This document shows positions 26,742 through 37,700 of a DNA stretch of 64,000 nt, in pieces (positions within the stretch are counted from its first letter, which is position 1; each line of letters begins with the position of its first letter). The translations under genes were made by a program, and so were the position numbers. This stretch comes from Pedobacter sp. Leaf41. GTDB lineage: Bacteria > Bacteroidota > Bacteroidia > Sphingobacteriales > Sphingobacteriaceae. Under the pieces are notes generated by a model. It was given only the letters and a program-made list of their open reading frames with translations, searched no databases and had not been told where the DNA came from. Location: positions 242,854 through 306,853 of the forward strand of contig NZ_LMLE01000011.1 of NCBI RefSeq assembly GCF_001422545.1. The letters run 5' to 3'.

Positions 26742-27524
26742 TTAATCCTTCTGATGCCCAAACAACCAGGGCAACAAGTCTGGTTCAGCAAATGCACTGT
26801 CCCAGCTGTTATGGTTTGCATTTGGATAGAGCGTAAACTTAACCTCTCTACCAACTACTTTTAGCCTTTCGGCAATCGCCATAGAAAATGCCGGATCAAC
26901 AATGTCATCTTTTCCGCCATGAAAAATCCATAAAGGGATATTTTTGTATTTCTTAATATTGTTGGTGTTATCGCCACCGCAAATGGCAAAAGCTGCAGCA
27001 AAAGTGTTACGCTTTCTTCTCAATAGTTCATAAGTTCCCATGCCTCCCATAGATAGGCCGCCCACATAAACCTGCTCCTTATTTACAAAGGGTTTTTTTA
27101 AAAAATCCTTAACCATTCCCTGTAGAGCATGCATGGCTTTTGTAGGTTTTCCATTTTCAATGAAACTAAAATTCCTTTTGCCCTTATCGTTTGTAGTGAT
27201 GTTGACGTTTGCCCAATAGCTATCAGCCGGGCACTGTGGAAATACGATGATAGCGGGGAAGTTTCGCCTTATACCTTCTTTTAGAAATAATTTCGCCCCG
27301 TGGGTCAGTTGTTTCTCGTTGTCATTGCCGCTTTCTCCACGCCCATGCAATACAAACAATATCGGGTACTTCTGTTTAGGGTTGAAATTTTCTGGAAAAA
27401 GGATTCTGTAATAGATCGAATCCTTTCCTTTGATAAAACTTCCCCGATCATATTTTTTTAAATCCTGAGCATTTAAATTGATCGTTGCAAGGAGCAAAAA
27501 GATGGTTAGAAAAATATTCTTCAT
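26742..27524 (-). CDS. Secreted alpha/beta-hydrolase (prolyl oligopeptidase/PHB-depolymerase-like esterase)
   Basis: The 260-residue protein has a signal peptide (1-20) and a single hydrolase domain: oxyanion HGRGESGND (60-68), nucleophile Ser158 in GGLSMGG, acid candidates Asp207/Asp210, and His238 (NANHNSW). Such small esterases are common in polysaccharide utilisation loci, where they remove acyl substituents from glycans. It lies 68 bp downstream of the GH3 gene, beyond a terminator. Confidence 0.85.
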   Translation of the reverse strand: MKNIFLTIFLLLATINLNAQDLKKYDRGSFIKGKDSIYYRILFPENFNPKQKYPILFVLHGRGESGNDNEKQLTHGAKLFLKEGIRRNFPAIIVFPQCPADSYWANVNITTNDKGKRNFSFIENGKPTKAMHALQGMVKDFLKKPFVNKEQVYVGGLSMGGMGTYELLRRKRNTFAAAFAICGGDNTNNIKKYKNIPLWIFHGGKDDIVDPAFSMAIAERLKVVGREVKFTLYPNANHNSWDSAFAEPDLLPWLFGHQKD

Positions 27525-27529
27525 CTAGC

Positions 27530-27568
27530 AAAAATAAAAAACCCTGCCTATTTTACAATAGTGCAGGG
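27530..27568 (-). terminator. Terminator after the GH3 gene
   Basis: A GC stem (CCCTGC / GCAGGG, extended by TATT/AATA pairing) ends in a long T-run on the minus strand (A-run 27530-27541 on plus). It separates the GH3 gene from the esterase. Confidence 0.75.
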
Positions 27569-27591
27569 CTCATGATTAAACCTAACCTTGA

Positions 27592-29889
27592 TTATTTTAG
27601 TGTAAATGATGCTGCTTTTACATCTCTGGAATTTGTACCGATAAATACCTGGAACTCTCCAGGTTCAGCTACAAATTTTAAATCAGAATTATAAAACTTC
27701 AAATCATTTTCTGAGATATTGAAAGATATTGTCTTGCTTTCGCCCGCTTTTAAACTCACTTTCTGGAAACCTTTCAATTCTTTAACCGGACGCGTAATGC
27801 TTCCAACTAAATCGCGAATATAAAGTTGAACAACTTCTTTACCATCGTATTTACCAGTATTGCTTAAGGTTACAGAAGCTGTAATCGATTTGCCTTTGGT
27901 TAAGGTATTTGCACTCAGTTTAACATCGCTGTAATTGAAAGTGGTGTAGCTTAAACCAAAACCAAATGGATATAAAGGATCGTTGCTCACATCTAGATAA
28001 TTGGAACGGAATTTCTCGAACCATTTGCCTTCTGCCAGAGGGCGACCAGTATTTTTGTGGGCATAATAAAGCGGCACCTGACCCACATTTTGAGGGAAAG
28101 TTGCACTCAATTTACCCGAAGGATTTACTTTTCCAAAAAGTGCATCGGCGATAGAATTTCCAGCTTCGCTGCCAGGAAACCAAACGTTTAATATCGCCGG
28201 GATATTTTCCTGCTCCCATTTCAATGCCAACGGGCGACCAGTAAATAATACCAACACAATTGGTTTTCCTGTTTTTGCCAAAGCTTTTAAAAGGTTTTTC
28301 TGAGTTTCTGGAATTTGAATGTCGGTAACGCTACTGGCCTCACCCGTAAATTCAGAACCTTCACCCATAGTGGCAATTACCACATCTGATTTTTCGGCAA
28401 CTCTCACTGCCTCCTTGATCATTTCTTCTTCTGATCTTGGATCGCGTTTGTAGGTTGGATTGTGAACGTTAACATAGCGGTGTTCTGCAGCAGAATCGGC
28501 TAAAAAGTTTGAGCCACGAGCCGTTAAAATTTTAGCGTCATTACCCAAAGCATTTTTTAAACCTTGCAACACCGTTACCGACTGATCGAACAAAGCCGCA
28601 ACGCTCCAGGTACCATACATATTCGCCGTGTTATCAGCCAAAGGACCGATTAAACCAATAGTGCCGGTTTTTTTAAGTGGAAGCAGGTTATTGTTGTTTT
28701 TTAATAAAACAAAACTTTCGGCTGAAATTTCACGGGCTATCTGGCGGTTTTCTGCATTGAATACCTCTTTTTCAGCTCTTGTTGGATCGCAGAATTTGTA
28801 AGGGTCAGTAAACAAACCCAACTTATATTTAGCTTGAAGGATTAAACGACAAGCCCTGTTTATTTCATTGATGCTTACTTTTTTCTCGGCAAGTGATTTT
28901 TTTAATGTGCCCAGAAAACCTTCTCCAACCATATCCATATCAATACCAGCGTTCATGGCCAAAGCAGAAACAGTTTGTAAATCGCCCATACCATGTGCAA
29001 TCATTTCAGGAATACCCGTATAATCCGTAACTACGAAACCTTTGAAACCCCATTGGTTACGCAAAACTTCTGTCATTAGCCATTTACTTCCTGTCGCTGG
29101 AATACCATCAACCTCATTAAAAGAGGCCATAATACTTGCTGCACCTGCATCTACCGCTGCTTTGTACGGTGGGAAATATTCGTTATACATGCGCACTTTG
29201 CTCATATCGGTGGTATTGTAATCTCTACCAGCCTCTGCCGCTCCATACAATGCATAATGTTTAACGCAAGCCAATATTTCATTATTGGCCTGCAACTTAC
29301 CTTGATAACCTTTTACCATAGCAGCGGCAATTTTAGACCCTAGATAAGCATCTTCTCCACTGCCTTCAGAAATTCTTCCCCAACGCGGATCGCGGGAGAT
29401 ATCAACCATAGGAGAGAAGGTCCAGTTGATACCGCTAGCGCTGGCTTCAATAGCTGCAACCCTTGCCGATTTTTCTACTGCTGTCATATTCCAGGTTGCG
29501 CTCATGCCCAGTGGAATTGGAAAAACGGTATTGTAACCGTGAATCACATCCATCCCGAAAAGTAATGGAATTTTCAACCTGCTGTCTTCAACGGCAACTT
29601 TTTGTACCGCTTTAATTTTATCAACGCCTTTTATATTGAACAAACCACCCACCTGGCCGTCTTTAATCTTTTTTCCGATATCGCTACTATTCGCCTGCCC
29701 AGTGGTAATATCGCCAGAACTAGGCAAGTTGAGCTGCCCGATTTTTTCGTCAATCGTCATCTTTGCCATCAGGTTGCTGATAAAAGTATTCATCTTGGCC
29801 TCTTCAGGAGATATCGGTTTTTTGGTTTGCGCTGAAATATTCAGGGCTAAGGATGTTAAAAAAACAACTAGGATTTTCGCTTTTTTCAT
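27592..29889 (-). CDS. bglX: Periplasmic beta-glucosidase, glycoside hydrolase family 3
   Basis: The 765-residue enzyme has a signal peptide (1-20) and the GH3 layout: N-terminal TIM barrel (about 40-360), alpha/beta sandwich (about 400-610) and a C-terminal fibronectin III-like domain (about 660-755). The nucleophile candidate is Asp289 in GFVVTDY. The KHYALYGAAEAGRDYN block is typical of BglX. It would release glucose from beta-gluco-oligosaccharides. A GH3 of this kind acts on sophoro-oligosaccharides in a Bacteroides beta-1,2-glucan locus, which fits the GH144-type neighbour. Confidence 0.92.
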   Translation of the reverse strand: MKKAKILVVFLTSLALNISAQTKKPISPEEAKMNTFISNLMAKMTIDEKIGQLNLPSSGDITTGQANSSDIGKKIKDGQVGGLFNIKGVDKIKAVQKVAVEDSRLKIPLLFGMDVIHGYNTVFPIPLGMSATWNMTAVEKSARVAAIEASASGINWTFSPMVDISRDPRWGRISEGSGEDAYLGSKIAAAMVKGYQGKLQANNEILACVKHYALYGAAEAGRDYNTTDMSKVRMYNEYFPPYKAAVDAGAASIMASFNEVDGIPATGSKWLMTEVLRNQWGFKGFVVTDYTGIPEMIAHGMGDLQTVSALAMNAGIDMDMVGEGFLGTLKKSLAEKKVSINEINRACRLILQAKYKLGLFTDPYKFCDPTRAEKEVFNAENRQIAREISAESFVLLKNNNNLLPLKKTGTIGLIGPLADNTANMYGTWSVAALFDQSVTVLQGLKNALGNDAKILTARGSNFLADSAAEHRYVNVHNPTYKRDPRSEEEMIKEAVRVAEKSDVVIATMGEGSEFTGEASSVTDIQIPETQKNLLKALAKTGKPIVLVLFTGRPLALKWEQENIPAILNVWFPGSEAGNSIADALFGKVNPSGKLSATFPQNVGQVPLYYAHKNTGRPLAEGKWFEKFRSNYLDVSNDPLYPFGFGLSYTTFNYSDVKLSANTLTKGKSITASVTLSNTGKYDGKEVVQLYIRDLVGSITRPVKELKGFQKVSLKAGESKTISFNISENDLKFYNSDLKFVAEPGEFQVFIGTNSRDVKAASFTLK

Positions 29890-29922
29890 ATGTGTAAATT
29901 TGTTTTCGATGGTTATGAAGCT

Positions 29923-29967
29923 ATCATGATTTTACTCACTAGTGTTTGTGATTGGCAAAATCATGAT
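29923..29967. repeat. Inverted repeat upstream of the GH3 gene
   Basis: Perfect 11-bp arms ATCATGATTTT / AAAATCATGAT, 23 bp apart, in the 113-bp spacer between the GH43-like and GH3 genes. It could be an operator or an mRNA stem. Confidence 0.5.
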
Positions 29968-30002
29968 GGTTTCATTATATGTGTGTTTTATGCTTTTAAA
30001 AT

Positions 30003-31748
30003 TTAGTCCACTTTCTTCACTTTAGTTTTGGCTGAAACGCCATTTTCATTTATAGCTTCAATAGAAAAATAATAAGCCTTTTGGCTGTCCATCGCTTTAA
30101 ACCAATACTCATTGAAATCATGAATCATAATGCAGTTATACAATTTATCTGGAGCTGTGCCGTAATACAAATTATAGGCAAATGCATTATCAACAGGCTG
30201 CCACTTAATGTAAGCACTGCGCTTATCTTTCTCTGTTCTGAGCACAATTAGGTTTTTAACTTCCGATGGTTTTTCGCCGTTTCCATTTCCAAAAACGCGA
30301 AGGCCGCTAATGGCAAATTTGCCGGTTGGCATGTGGATATTCACCATCTTGATATATCGTGTTTTAACAGGTTTTTCCAACTCGATATAATCATGGGGAA
30401 CATCAGTTTTATTCTGACTTTTATCCACCAATGTTGTCCATTTCTTTCCATCTGTTGAGGAAAGGATTTTATATTGGTGATAAATGCCGATTTGCTTGCC
30501 GATAAATTCAGCATCTTGATCGGCATAGTTTATTTGGATAGCGTTTACTGTGGCTAAGCTTCCTAAATCGGTTTGAATCCACTCGCCATTATTAGCCGTT
30601 TTGGCGCTCCAATAGGTCTTTATACTTTCATCCACTGCATTGTTTGCATGGAAAGCACCAAGCGTTGAAGAAACCGTAATTGGTTTTTTATAATTGATGA
30701 GCATCCAACCTGGCCCCGCTGGTCCATTTTCTTTTCTTTCTGACGGGAGATAAAGTGGATAATCACCGAAGGCCGTATTCGTCCACATTACATCATCTTT
30801 ATCAAAACCTGTTGGCCAAATTCCCATTCTGCGTTCCCAGGTGTTTTTTACACAAATGATGCTGGTAGAGATGTGCCAGTAATTTTTGCTGTTATCCTGA
30901 AAGGTTGCTCCATGACCAGCACCTCGGGAAAATCCACCACCTTTATAACTTAGTGGATCGGATTGTGGTGTAAACTGCGAGTCGTAAAAAAGTGGCTTTG
31001 TACCCACTACTACTCCATCAGAATAGCCACTAAATTCCGTTCCCGGCGCACCATACTGAAAATAGTATTTTCCATTGTGTTTGGTCATCCAGGCGCCTTC
31101 GGCAAAAGGGTCAAGAAAGGTATTGTCCATGTACTCGCCAAAACGTTGCCAGCCATAGCGCCAGCTTTCTAGTAAATACATTGGCATACGTGATCCTTTT
31201 GGTTGAAATGTTTTTCGATCGAGCTCAACGCCATACATCGGATAATTATTACTACTGCCATTGTACATGTAAAATTTCCCATCATCATCGGTAAAGAATG
31301 CAGGATCCCAGCCACCGATTTCCAATGAATCGACCAATGGAAACCATTTATTGCCCAGTGGATCTGTGCTTCCCCAGAGCGTGAAATTTTTGGTGTAAGT
31401 ACTTCCGAACACCACAACGGTATCACCGATAATACCAACACCTGGTGCGCAAAGTTCATCTTTTGTTTTATTCCAGGGGCGAAGAAATTTGCGTTCTATA
31501 AATTTCCAGTTCAACATATCCGAACTGTGCCAGTAACCCCACTGATTAGTGCTGAACAATAGATATTCACCTTTGTAATTCACAATAACCGGATCGGCCG
31601 TTGCCCTGTGTTTGCCCCATTCGGTAAAAGATTCGAAAGGCGTGTAACCATAATCCACATTGATTGGGTTGCAATAGGTTTTTTGCTTCTGAGCAAGTAC
31701 AGCCAGAAATGATAGTATGAAGAAAAGTGTAAGTATGGTTTTTCTCAT
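30003..31748 (-). CDS. GH43-like five-bladed propeller protein with discoidin and FnIII-like domains
   Basis: The 581-residue protein has a signal peptide (1-19). Residues 25-370 form a GH43/GH62-like propeller (TADPVIVNYKGEYLLFSTN, WDPAFFTDDDGKFYMY, FAEGAWMTKHNGKYYF, with acidic candidates in each). Residues about 380-485 form an F5/8C discoidin carbohydrate-binding domain, and 495-580 an FnIII-like domain. It should bind or cleave the locus glycan outside the cytoplasm, but activity is uncertain because the family includes non-arabinosidase members. Confidence 0.8.
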   Translation of the reverse strand: MRKTILTLFFILSFLAVLAQKQKTYCNPINVDYGYTPFESFTEWGKHRATADPVIVNYKGEYLLFSTNQWGYWHSSDMLNWKFIERKFLRPWNKTKDELCAPGVGIIGDTVVVFGSTYTKNFTLWGSTDPLGNKWFPLVDSLEIGGWDPAFFTDDDGKFYMYNGSSNNYPMYGVELDRKTFQPKGSRMPMYLLESWRYGWQRFGEYMDNTFLDPFAEGAWMTKHNGKYYFQYGAPGTEFSGYSDGVVVGTKPLFYDSQFTPQSDPLSYKGGGFSRGAGHGATFQDNSKNYWHISTSIICVKNTWERRMGIWPTGFDKDDVMWTNTAFGDYPLYLPSERKENGPAGPGWMLINYKKPITVSSTLGAFHANNAVDESIKTYWSAKTANNGEWIQTDLGSLATVNAIQINYADQDAEFIGKQIGIYHQYKILSSTDGKKWTTLVDKSQNKTDVPHDYIELEKPVKTRYIKMVNIHMPTGKFAISGLRVFGNGNGEKPSEVKNLIVLRTEKDKRSAYIKWQPVDNAFAYNLYYGTAPDKLYNCIMIHDFNEYWFKAMDSQKAYYFSIEAINENGVSAKTKVKKVD

Positions 31749-31768
31749 GTTGTTGCTATTTGCTTTTT

Positions 31769-31833
31769 AGCCGCAGATTCGCAGATTGTTTATATAACGC
31801 ATTATAAAATTTTTAATCTGTGAATCTGTGGCT
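31769..31833. repeat. Imperfect palindrome, AGCCGCAGATTCGCAGATT type
   Basis: Two 19-bp arms with two mismatches flank a 27-bp loop in the spacer between the GH144-type and GH43-like genes. It is probably an interspersed palindromic element, or an RNA stem that stabilises upstream message. Confidence 0.7.
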
Positions 31834-31837
31834 TTCC

Positions 31838-33223
31838 TCATTGCTTTATCTCCGGACTTTCAAATCCTAACTTTGTTAATCCACTTTTTATTTCTGGTGC
31901 ACTCATGAATAAATTCCACAATAAACCGGTTCTACCGTTCTCAATCATAACTACAATTGGTCCCTGATCTATCCCGATATATCTTTTTGGAAACCAGTTT
32001 TCCGTTTCACTATAAGCATCGTAAAAACCAAACTCTCCCCAAACCTTATCATTTAGGTTTTCATATAAATTTCTGATTACCTGCATACTCTCTTTTTTGG
32101 CATAAGGATAAGATGAAAGCGCTGCGGTAGGCGCAATTACACCTAAATCTTCTTGTGGATTGTGTGCTGCATAACCCTTAACAGAATAGCTTGCCGTCAA
32201 TCCCCATGAATTTTTTCCGTAACCTTTAAATCCTTTTGGGTTTTGAATAGCATAATCATAATTGATTAAAGTGTGGCTTTTATTCTCCTCCCAATAATTG
32301 GCGTACCTATCTTTTAATCCTGTCGGATTTAAGCCCAGGTAAGAATAATGAGCCCAGAATAATGGACCTACATTCTCGCCAACTACGTTGTGTTTTAGTT
32401 TAACCGGATGGCCGTACAGAGAAAGATTTGTATTTATCTTGCCACTTTTAGCCCAGCCTTGGTGATATACTGCAGCGGGTACGCCATGCGTTGGCGAACA
32501 GGCCGCCAATACATAGGTAATTAAACATTCGTTGTAACCAGTAATGGCAAAATTCATCTTCCAGCCAGAGTTGGGCGACCAATGCCAGTACAATACATTC
32601 TCATTGTCTTTTCTGTAAAAGTTCCAGTCAATACCCCTCCAGAGCTCATCAGCTTTTGCTGCCAATTCCTTTTCTTGAGTATTGCCCTTTGCGTAATATT
32701 GGCGAACACAAATTAAAGCTTGCGCCAAAAATGATGTTTCGACTAAATCGCCTGCATCATCATCTTTGCCAAATGCTTTGGCCTTGCCAGAAGGCAGCAT
32801 CCAATGTGGCCAGGCACCATGAAAACGATCTGCTTTGCTTAGAAAATCCAGGCCTTTTTTCAGGTGACTAAATCCTTCTTCTCTGGTGATAAATTTACGT
32901 TCGATGGCAACAATTGTTCCCATCATACCAAAGCCGCTGGCACCGGTAGCAATAATGTCTTTATCATTTTGTGGATAGATATTATCGCTGTGATAGCGTT
33001 CTCTCGAAAGACCGGAAATGGGTTCTGCACCTTCATAGAAATATTTGTAGGTCTGCCTTTGTACCAGATCAAGTAACTGATCATCAGATAAGCCTTGTTT
33101 GATCTTTACATTCGGGTTATTGGTTTGGCTATCACCATTGGTGCAGGAAGTAATGCACATGAAAACAATTGCCAGAAGCTTAAAATAGAGGGGATTTCGC
33201 GATGTGAAGCCTTTTAGTATCAT
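31838..33223 (-). CDS. GH144-type endo-beta-1,2-glucanase (glucoamylase-like lipoprotein)
   Basis: I chose the ATG at 33223. The longer ORF start at 33253 falls inside the SusD terminator, whereas this one gives a clean lipoprotein signal with Cys27. The 461-residue product is an (alpha/alpha)6-barrel of the glucoamylase-like family, with LVQRQTYKYFYEGAEP, ATGASGFGMMGT and YYWHWSPNSGW-like blocks. Characterised members from Chitinophaga are endo-beta-1,2-glucanases (GH144). As a lipoprotein it would cut glucan at the outer membrane or in the periplasm. Confidence 0.85.
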   Translation of the reverse strand: MILKGFTSRNPLYFKLLAIVFMCITSCTNGDSQTNNPNVKIKQGLSDDQLLDLVQRQTYKYFYEGAEPISGLSRERYHSDNIYPQNDKDIIATGASGFGMMGTIVAIERKFITREEGFSHLKKGLDFLSKADRFHGAWPHWMLPSGKAKAFGKDDDAGDLVETSFLAQALICVRQYYAKGNTQEKELAAKADELWRGIDWNFYRKDNENVLYWHWSPNSGWKMNFAITGYNECLITYVLAACSPTHGVPAAVYHQGWAKSGKINTNLSLYGHPVKLKHNVVGENVGPLFWAHYSYLGLNPTGLKDRYANYWEENKSHTLINYDYAIQNPKGFKGYGKNSWGLTASYSVKGYAAHNPQEDLGVIAPTAALSSYPYAKKESMQVIRNLYENLNDKVWGEFGFYDAYSETENWFPKRYIGIDQGPIVVMIENGRTGLLWNLFMSAPEIKSGLTKLGFESPEIKQ

Positions 33224-33237
33224 ATCAAAAAAGTAAA

Positions 33238-33265
33238 AAAGGTTGCCAGGCAACTGGCAACCTTT
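33238..33265 (-). terminator. Terminator/attenuator after susD
   Basis: Perfect 12-bp stem (AAAGGTTGCCAG / CTGGCAACCTTT) with a 4-nt loop and a T-run on the minus strand. It lies just after the SusD stop, so the enzymes may be expressed less than SusC/SusD. Confidence 0.85.
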
Positions 33266-33281
33266 ATCAAATTGTTTAGTT

Positions 33282-34754
33282 TTAGTAACCAGGGTTTTGC
33301 TTTAATAAACCACCACTTAAATCTATTTCAGTTTGAGGAATTGGCCAAACTTCATTTTTGTTTGCTTTCCAACCTTTAGGTCCGAATACCTGAAGTGCTC
33401 TTCCTTGTCTGATTACATCAAAATATCGGTCATTTTCCATGGCTAGCTCAACCTGTCTTTCTTTCCAAATGGCATTTCTCAATGCAGTTTGATCTGTCGT
33501 CGTAACATCAGGGAGAATGTTGGCATTGTTACCCCTTGCCCTTCTGCGCACTCTGTTAAGCGAAGTCAGTGCCTGAGTTGGGTTTCCTAACTCGTTTGCA
33601 GCTTCCGCATTCATTAACAGAATATCAGCAAACCTTAATACTCTGAAATTCTGTTGCGCACCTTCATTAAACCCTGAAACTCTGGTGTTGAAAGGAACAT
33701 ACGATTTCTGATTATAGCGTTCATTAGGAACCGTTGTTGGAACCAAATCACCTTGCGGCGTAGTTTCGCCTCTAAACAAAATGGTGGCATCTCTTCTTGG
33801 ATCGCCCGACTCATAAGCCGACGCTAATTCTGCAGAAGGCGTGTTGAAGCCCCATCCCATCACTCCAGCAACACCTTGTACCTGGCTATATTGCGAATTT
33901 GAAGCATCACCATTACTTTGTAACAACTCTGCCTGCACTTCAAATAAGGATTCTACATTATTTTCATTCTGTGTTCTGAAGAGTTTTTCGTAATCAGAAA
34001 ATAAATCGTAGCCTAAGACCATCACCTGATTGGTAAGCGCCAGTACATCCGCCCATTTCTTCTGATACATGGCTGCTTTTGCTTTTAATCCTAAAGCTGC
34101 ACCTCGGGTCGCCCTGCCCAGGTCGGCGGCACCATACGATTGAGGCAATACGGTAGCCGCTTCGGTTAAATCCTTTTCGATTTGAGCATAAACATTAGCT
34201 TTATCTGATTGTCGGATATTGTATTCCGTGTTATCCTTAGGAACATTCAACCTCAAAGGAACATTGCCATAGGCCCTAACTAACCTAAAGTAAGAATAGG
34301 CACGAATAAACTTTGCTTCAGCCAGAAATCTCGATTTCAATGCAGCATCCATTGTAATGTTTGGCACGTTATCCAATACCTGATTACAAAGATTGATGTT
34401 CTGGTATTGACCAGTCCAGAATCCTTGCAAACTGCCTTGGGTTGATGTAACGGTAAACTGATCAAATAAGTTAAAAAAAGTGGCATCAGTAGGTGTACTG
34501 CCTTTATCTGCTTCGTCTGATCCGGTACTTTCAATAGCAATTGCATTGAAAGCAACATTATCCCAACTTCTTAAATTCGCATACATCGCATTAACACCCT
34601 TTAAAGCGTCATCCTGAGTTTTCCAGAACGTAACGGAAGGTTGTTGAGCTTGTGGTGGAACATTTAAGAAATCTTTTTTACACGATGCTGTGAAAAGCAT
34701 TGATCCCAAAGCTGTGGCAATAATGCAAGATTGTAAATTTATATTCTTTTTCAT
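33282..34754 (-). CDS. SusD/RagB family glycan-binding lipoprotein
   Basis: The ATG at 34754 gives a normal lipoprotein signal with Cys25 (FTASCKK) and lies 10 bp after the SusC stop. An upstream start at 34880 would overlap susC and add 42 unlikely residues. The 490-residue protein shows SusD features: PPQAQQPSVTFWKTQDDA after the signal, TPR-like helices (ARFIRAYSYFRLVRAYGNVPLRL), and the C-terminal RVRRRARGN...WKERQVELAMENDRYFDV block. It caps the SusC channel and binds oligosaccharide at the surface. Confidence 0.94.
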   Translation of the reverse strand: MKKNINLQSCIIATALGSMLFTASCKKDFLNVPPQAQQPSVTFWKTQDDALKGVNAMYANLRSWDNVAFNAIAIESTGSDEADKGSTPTDATFFNLFDQFTVTSTQGSLQGFWTGQYQNINLCNQVLDNVPNITMDAALKSRFLAEAKFIRAYSYFRLVRAYGNVPLRLNVPKDNTEYNIRQSDKANVYAQIEKDLTEAATVLPQSYGAADLGRATRGAALGLKAKAAMYQKKWADVLALTNQVMVLGYDLFSDYEKLFRTQNENNVESLFEVQAELLQSNGDASNSQYSQVQGVAGVMGWGFNTPSAELASAYESGDPRRDATILFRGETTPQGDLVPTTVPNERYNQKSYVPFNTRVSGFNEGAQQNFRVLRFADILLMNAEAANELGNPTQALTSLNRVRRRARGNNANILPDVTTTDQTALRNAIWKERQVELAMENDRYFDVIRQGRALQVFGPKGWKANKNEVWPIPQTEIDLSGGLLKQNPGY

Positions 34755-34764
34755 TGTGTGTCGA

Positions 34765-37700
34765 TTAGAAAGTAACGTTAAGTCCAAAATTATAAGTAGC
34801 AAATAATGGATACACATTGGTGTCGATCCCAGCATTTGTTGGCGCTCCACCAACTTCAGGACTAAAGCCTTTGTAGCCAAAAATATTCACTGCGTTTTGT
34901 GCATTTAAGAAAACTCGTAGACGCTGCATCTTCATTTTATTACTGATCGCTTGCGGTAAAGTATATCCTAATTGGATGTTTCTCAATCTGATATAATCGC
35001 CTTTTTCTACGTAAAATGAATTAGGAGCATTGTTCAAGCCACTTGCTAAACTTGCAGAAGAATATGAGTTTGATGTTCCCGGTCCATTCCAACGATTAGT
35101 GATGAAATCTTTGGTATAGTTTTCATTACCAAAACGGTTGCTTAAATTTGCGTTAAACACATCTACATCGGCAACACCTTGAATATCAAGTGTTAAATCG
35201 AAATTTTTGTAGGCAAAGTTAGTATTCACACCATAGGTGAATTTTGGGTTTGGATTACCTAAAACAACCCGGTCTTTTAAATCAATAATACCATCGCCAT
35301 TTATGTCTGCGTATTTGAAATCGCCTCTTTTAAATCCAGGCCATGCAGCGGCTTCAGCATCTGATTGAAAAACCCCTTCTACCTGGTAACCAAAAAACTC
35401 CCCGATAGGGCGGTTATTTACCGTTCTGGTTGAAAGATATCCACTGGTAAGGCCTGCACCACCCCGGTAAATAGGATTTGATCCAGAGGTAACATTCAAT
35501 ACTTTATTGTTATTCATTCCAACATTTCCACTGATTGAGTAAGTAAAACCACCCTCGGTTTTATCTGCCCATGTTGCAGAGAATTCGAAACCTCTGTTTT
35601 GGATGTCGGCCTGGTTAGCAATTAGTGAACTGTTTTGTGTACCAATACTTCCCAGAACGGGAATATCGAAAATCGCTTGTTCAGTTTTTCTGTTGTAATA
35701 ATCTGCTTCAATGGTTAATTTGTTATTTAAGAAGCCCATTTCCAAACCTACATCTGTACCGGCACTTCTTTCCCACAATAAAAATGGCGGAACAATTGAA
35801 CGGATACTAGCACCTGTATACGGTAAACCACCAAAGAATGCAATTAATCCGGCAGATTGATCAACTGTTTGGGTTGATGGATTAAATGGAACTCCTGCGT
35901 TACCCACTTTACCCCAACTTCCTCTCAGCTTTAAATTACTGAAGATTTTTTGATCTTTCATGAAATCTTCATTGGTGATCACCCAACCTGCACCGATAGA
36001 AGGAAAGTTGCCCCATAAATTGTCAGAACCAAAAAACTGCGATGCACCGTCTCTACGAATAGAGGCATTCAATAAGTATCTGTTCTTATAGCTATAGTTT
36101 ACTCTGGCAAAATAAGAAGCGAAAGTGGAGATTTCTCCCTTATCTGTTACGTTTCTTGTTGCAGCATCTCCTAAGGCTAGATATAAATCACCTTCCGAAG
36201 TGTAGGGTACATTTAATGCATCAGCATTAATTTCATACATTTTATTTCGTTGTGCTGTTTGTCCAACCAAAACGGTTAAGTTATGATCTGTCCATTTTCT
36301 GTCATAGGTTAAAGTGTTCTCAATAATCCAGTTTCTATTTTCAATACGATCAATATCTAATTTACTGTTTGTATTTTGTTGTGTATTACTGGCTTTGTAA
36401 ACAGGAATATAGCCACGAACTTCTTCCTGACCAAAATCTCCGCCTAAACTTGTTCTAAATGTGAAATTCTTTAAAAACTTTAATTCAGCGAATACATTAC
36501 CCGTAATTTTATATTTGGTAGTATTTTGATTGAAGAAATCTAAAGTAGCCTGAGGATTCATATTGCTGCCATTGCCTAAATTGAAAGCATTTGGATCGCC
36601 ATAACTACCGTCAGCATTAAAAACTGGAACAACTGGTGAAGCAGCATATAATGCTCTGAAAATTCCGGATGCGGGATCCTTTGATTTGCTTGAAGTTGCA
36701 GTTACATTATATCCAATTTTTAATGGTTCAAAAACCTGGAAATCGTTTGATAACCTTGCTGTGTATCTTTTGTAATTATTGTTTTTAACGATACCATCCT
36801 GATCTAAATAACCCAATGAGAGGTTATATGTAGATTTTTCACTACCCCCGCTAATTGATAGCTGATGATTGGTAATCAAAGCCTCTCTCAATGCCACGTC
36901 GTACCAGTTTGTGCCTTCTCCCAAGTTTGTATTAGCAAATAAAGGTTGTGCACCTTGAAGCGCATAAGCCTCATTTACCGCAGTTGCATATTCACTTGCA
37001 TTTGCCATTTCTACCTGGTTGGTTACTTTTTGGAAACCCACCGTTCCGTTGTAATTAATAACAGCATCACCTTTTTTGCCTTTATTGGTGGTTACTAAAA
37101 CTACACCATTGGCTGCTCTGATACCATAGATTGATTGCGCTGATGCATCTTTTAAAATGCTAATATTCGCAATATCGGCAGGGTTTAAGAAATTAATGTC
37201 GTCATACCAAACGCCGTCAACCACATATAACGGAACAGTTTTACCATAAATAGTTCCTGAACCTCTAATTGTGATAGTTGGTGAACCACCCGGAGTACCT
37301 GTATTGGTAATAGAAACACCGGCAACTTTACCTTGAAGTGCGCCAACCGGGTTGGTGGAAATTTGCTTGGAAATATCTTCTCCCTTTACTGTAGCTACAG
37401 ATCCGGTAACGTCAATTTTTCTTTGTGTACCGTAACCTACAACCACAACCTGCTCTAATTGTTGTGTTGAAGAGGCTAAGCCTACGTTGATTGTAGTACG
37501 ATTAGCAACCGCTTGCTCCTGGGCAGTATAGCCTACAAAATTAAAGACTAATGTTGCTGTAGATGGTACACTGATGGAGTAGTTACCATTTGAATCTGTT
37601 TGAGTACCGCCTTGTGCTCCTTTTATTAAGATAGTTACGCCTGGTAATGGAGTTTTATCACCTCCATCTGTTACCACACCTTTTACAGTGATGTTTTGCG

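Noticed and set aside
33224-33253. Longer start for the GH144-type gene
   Set aside because: It lies inside the SusD terminator stem; the ATG at 33223 gives a proper lipoprotein signal.
34755-34880. Longer SusD start
   Set aside because: It would overlap susC and bury the lipoprotein signal; the ATG at 34754 fits family length and gene spacing.
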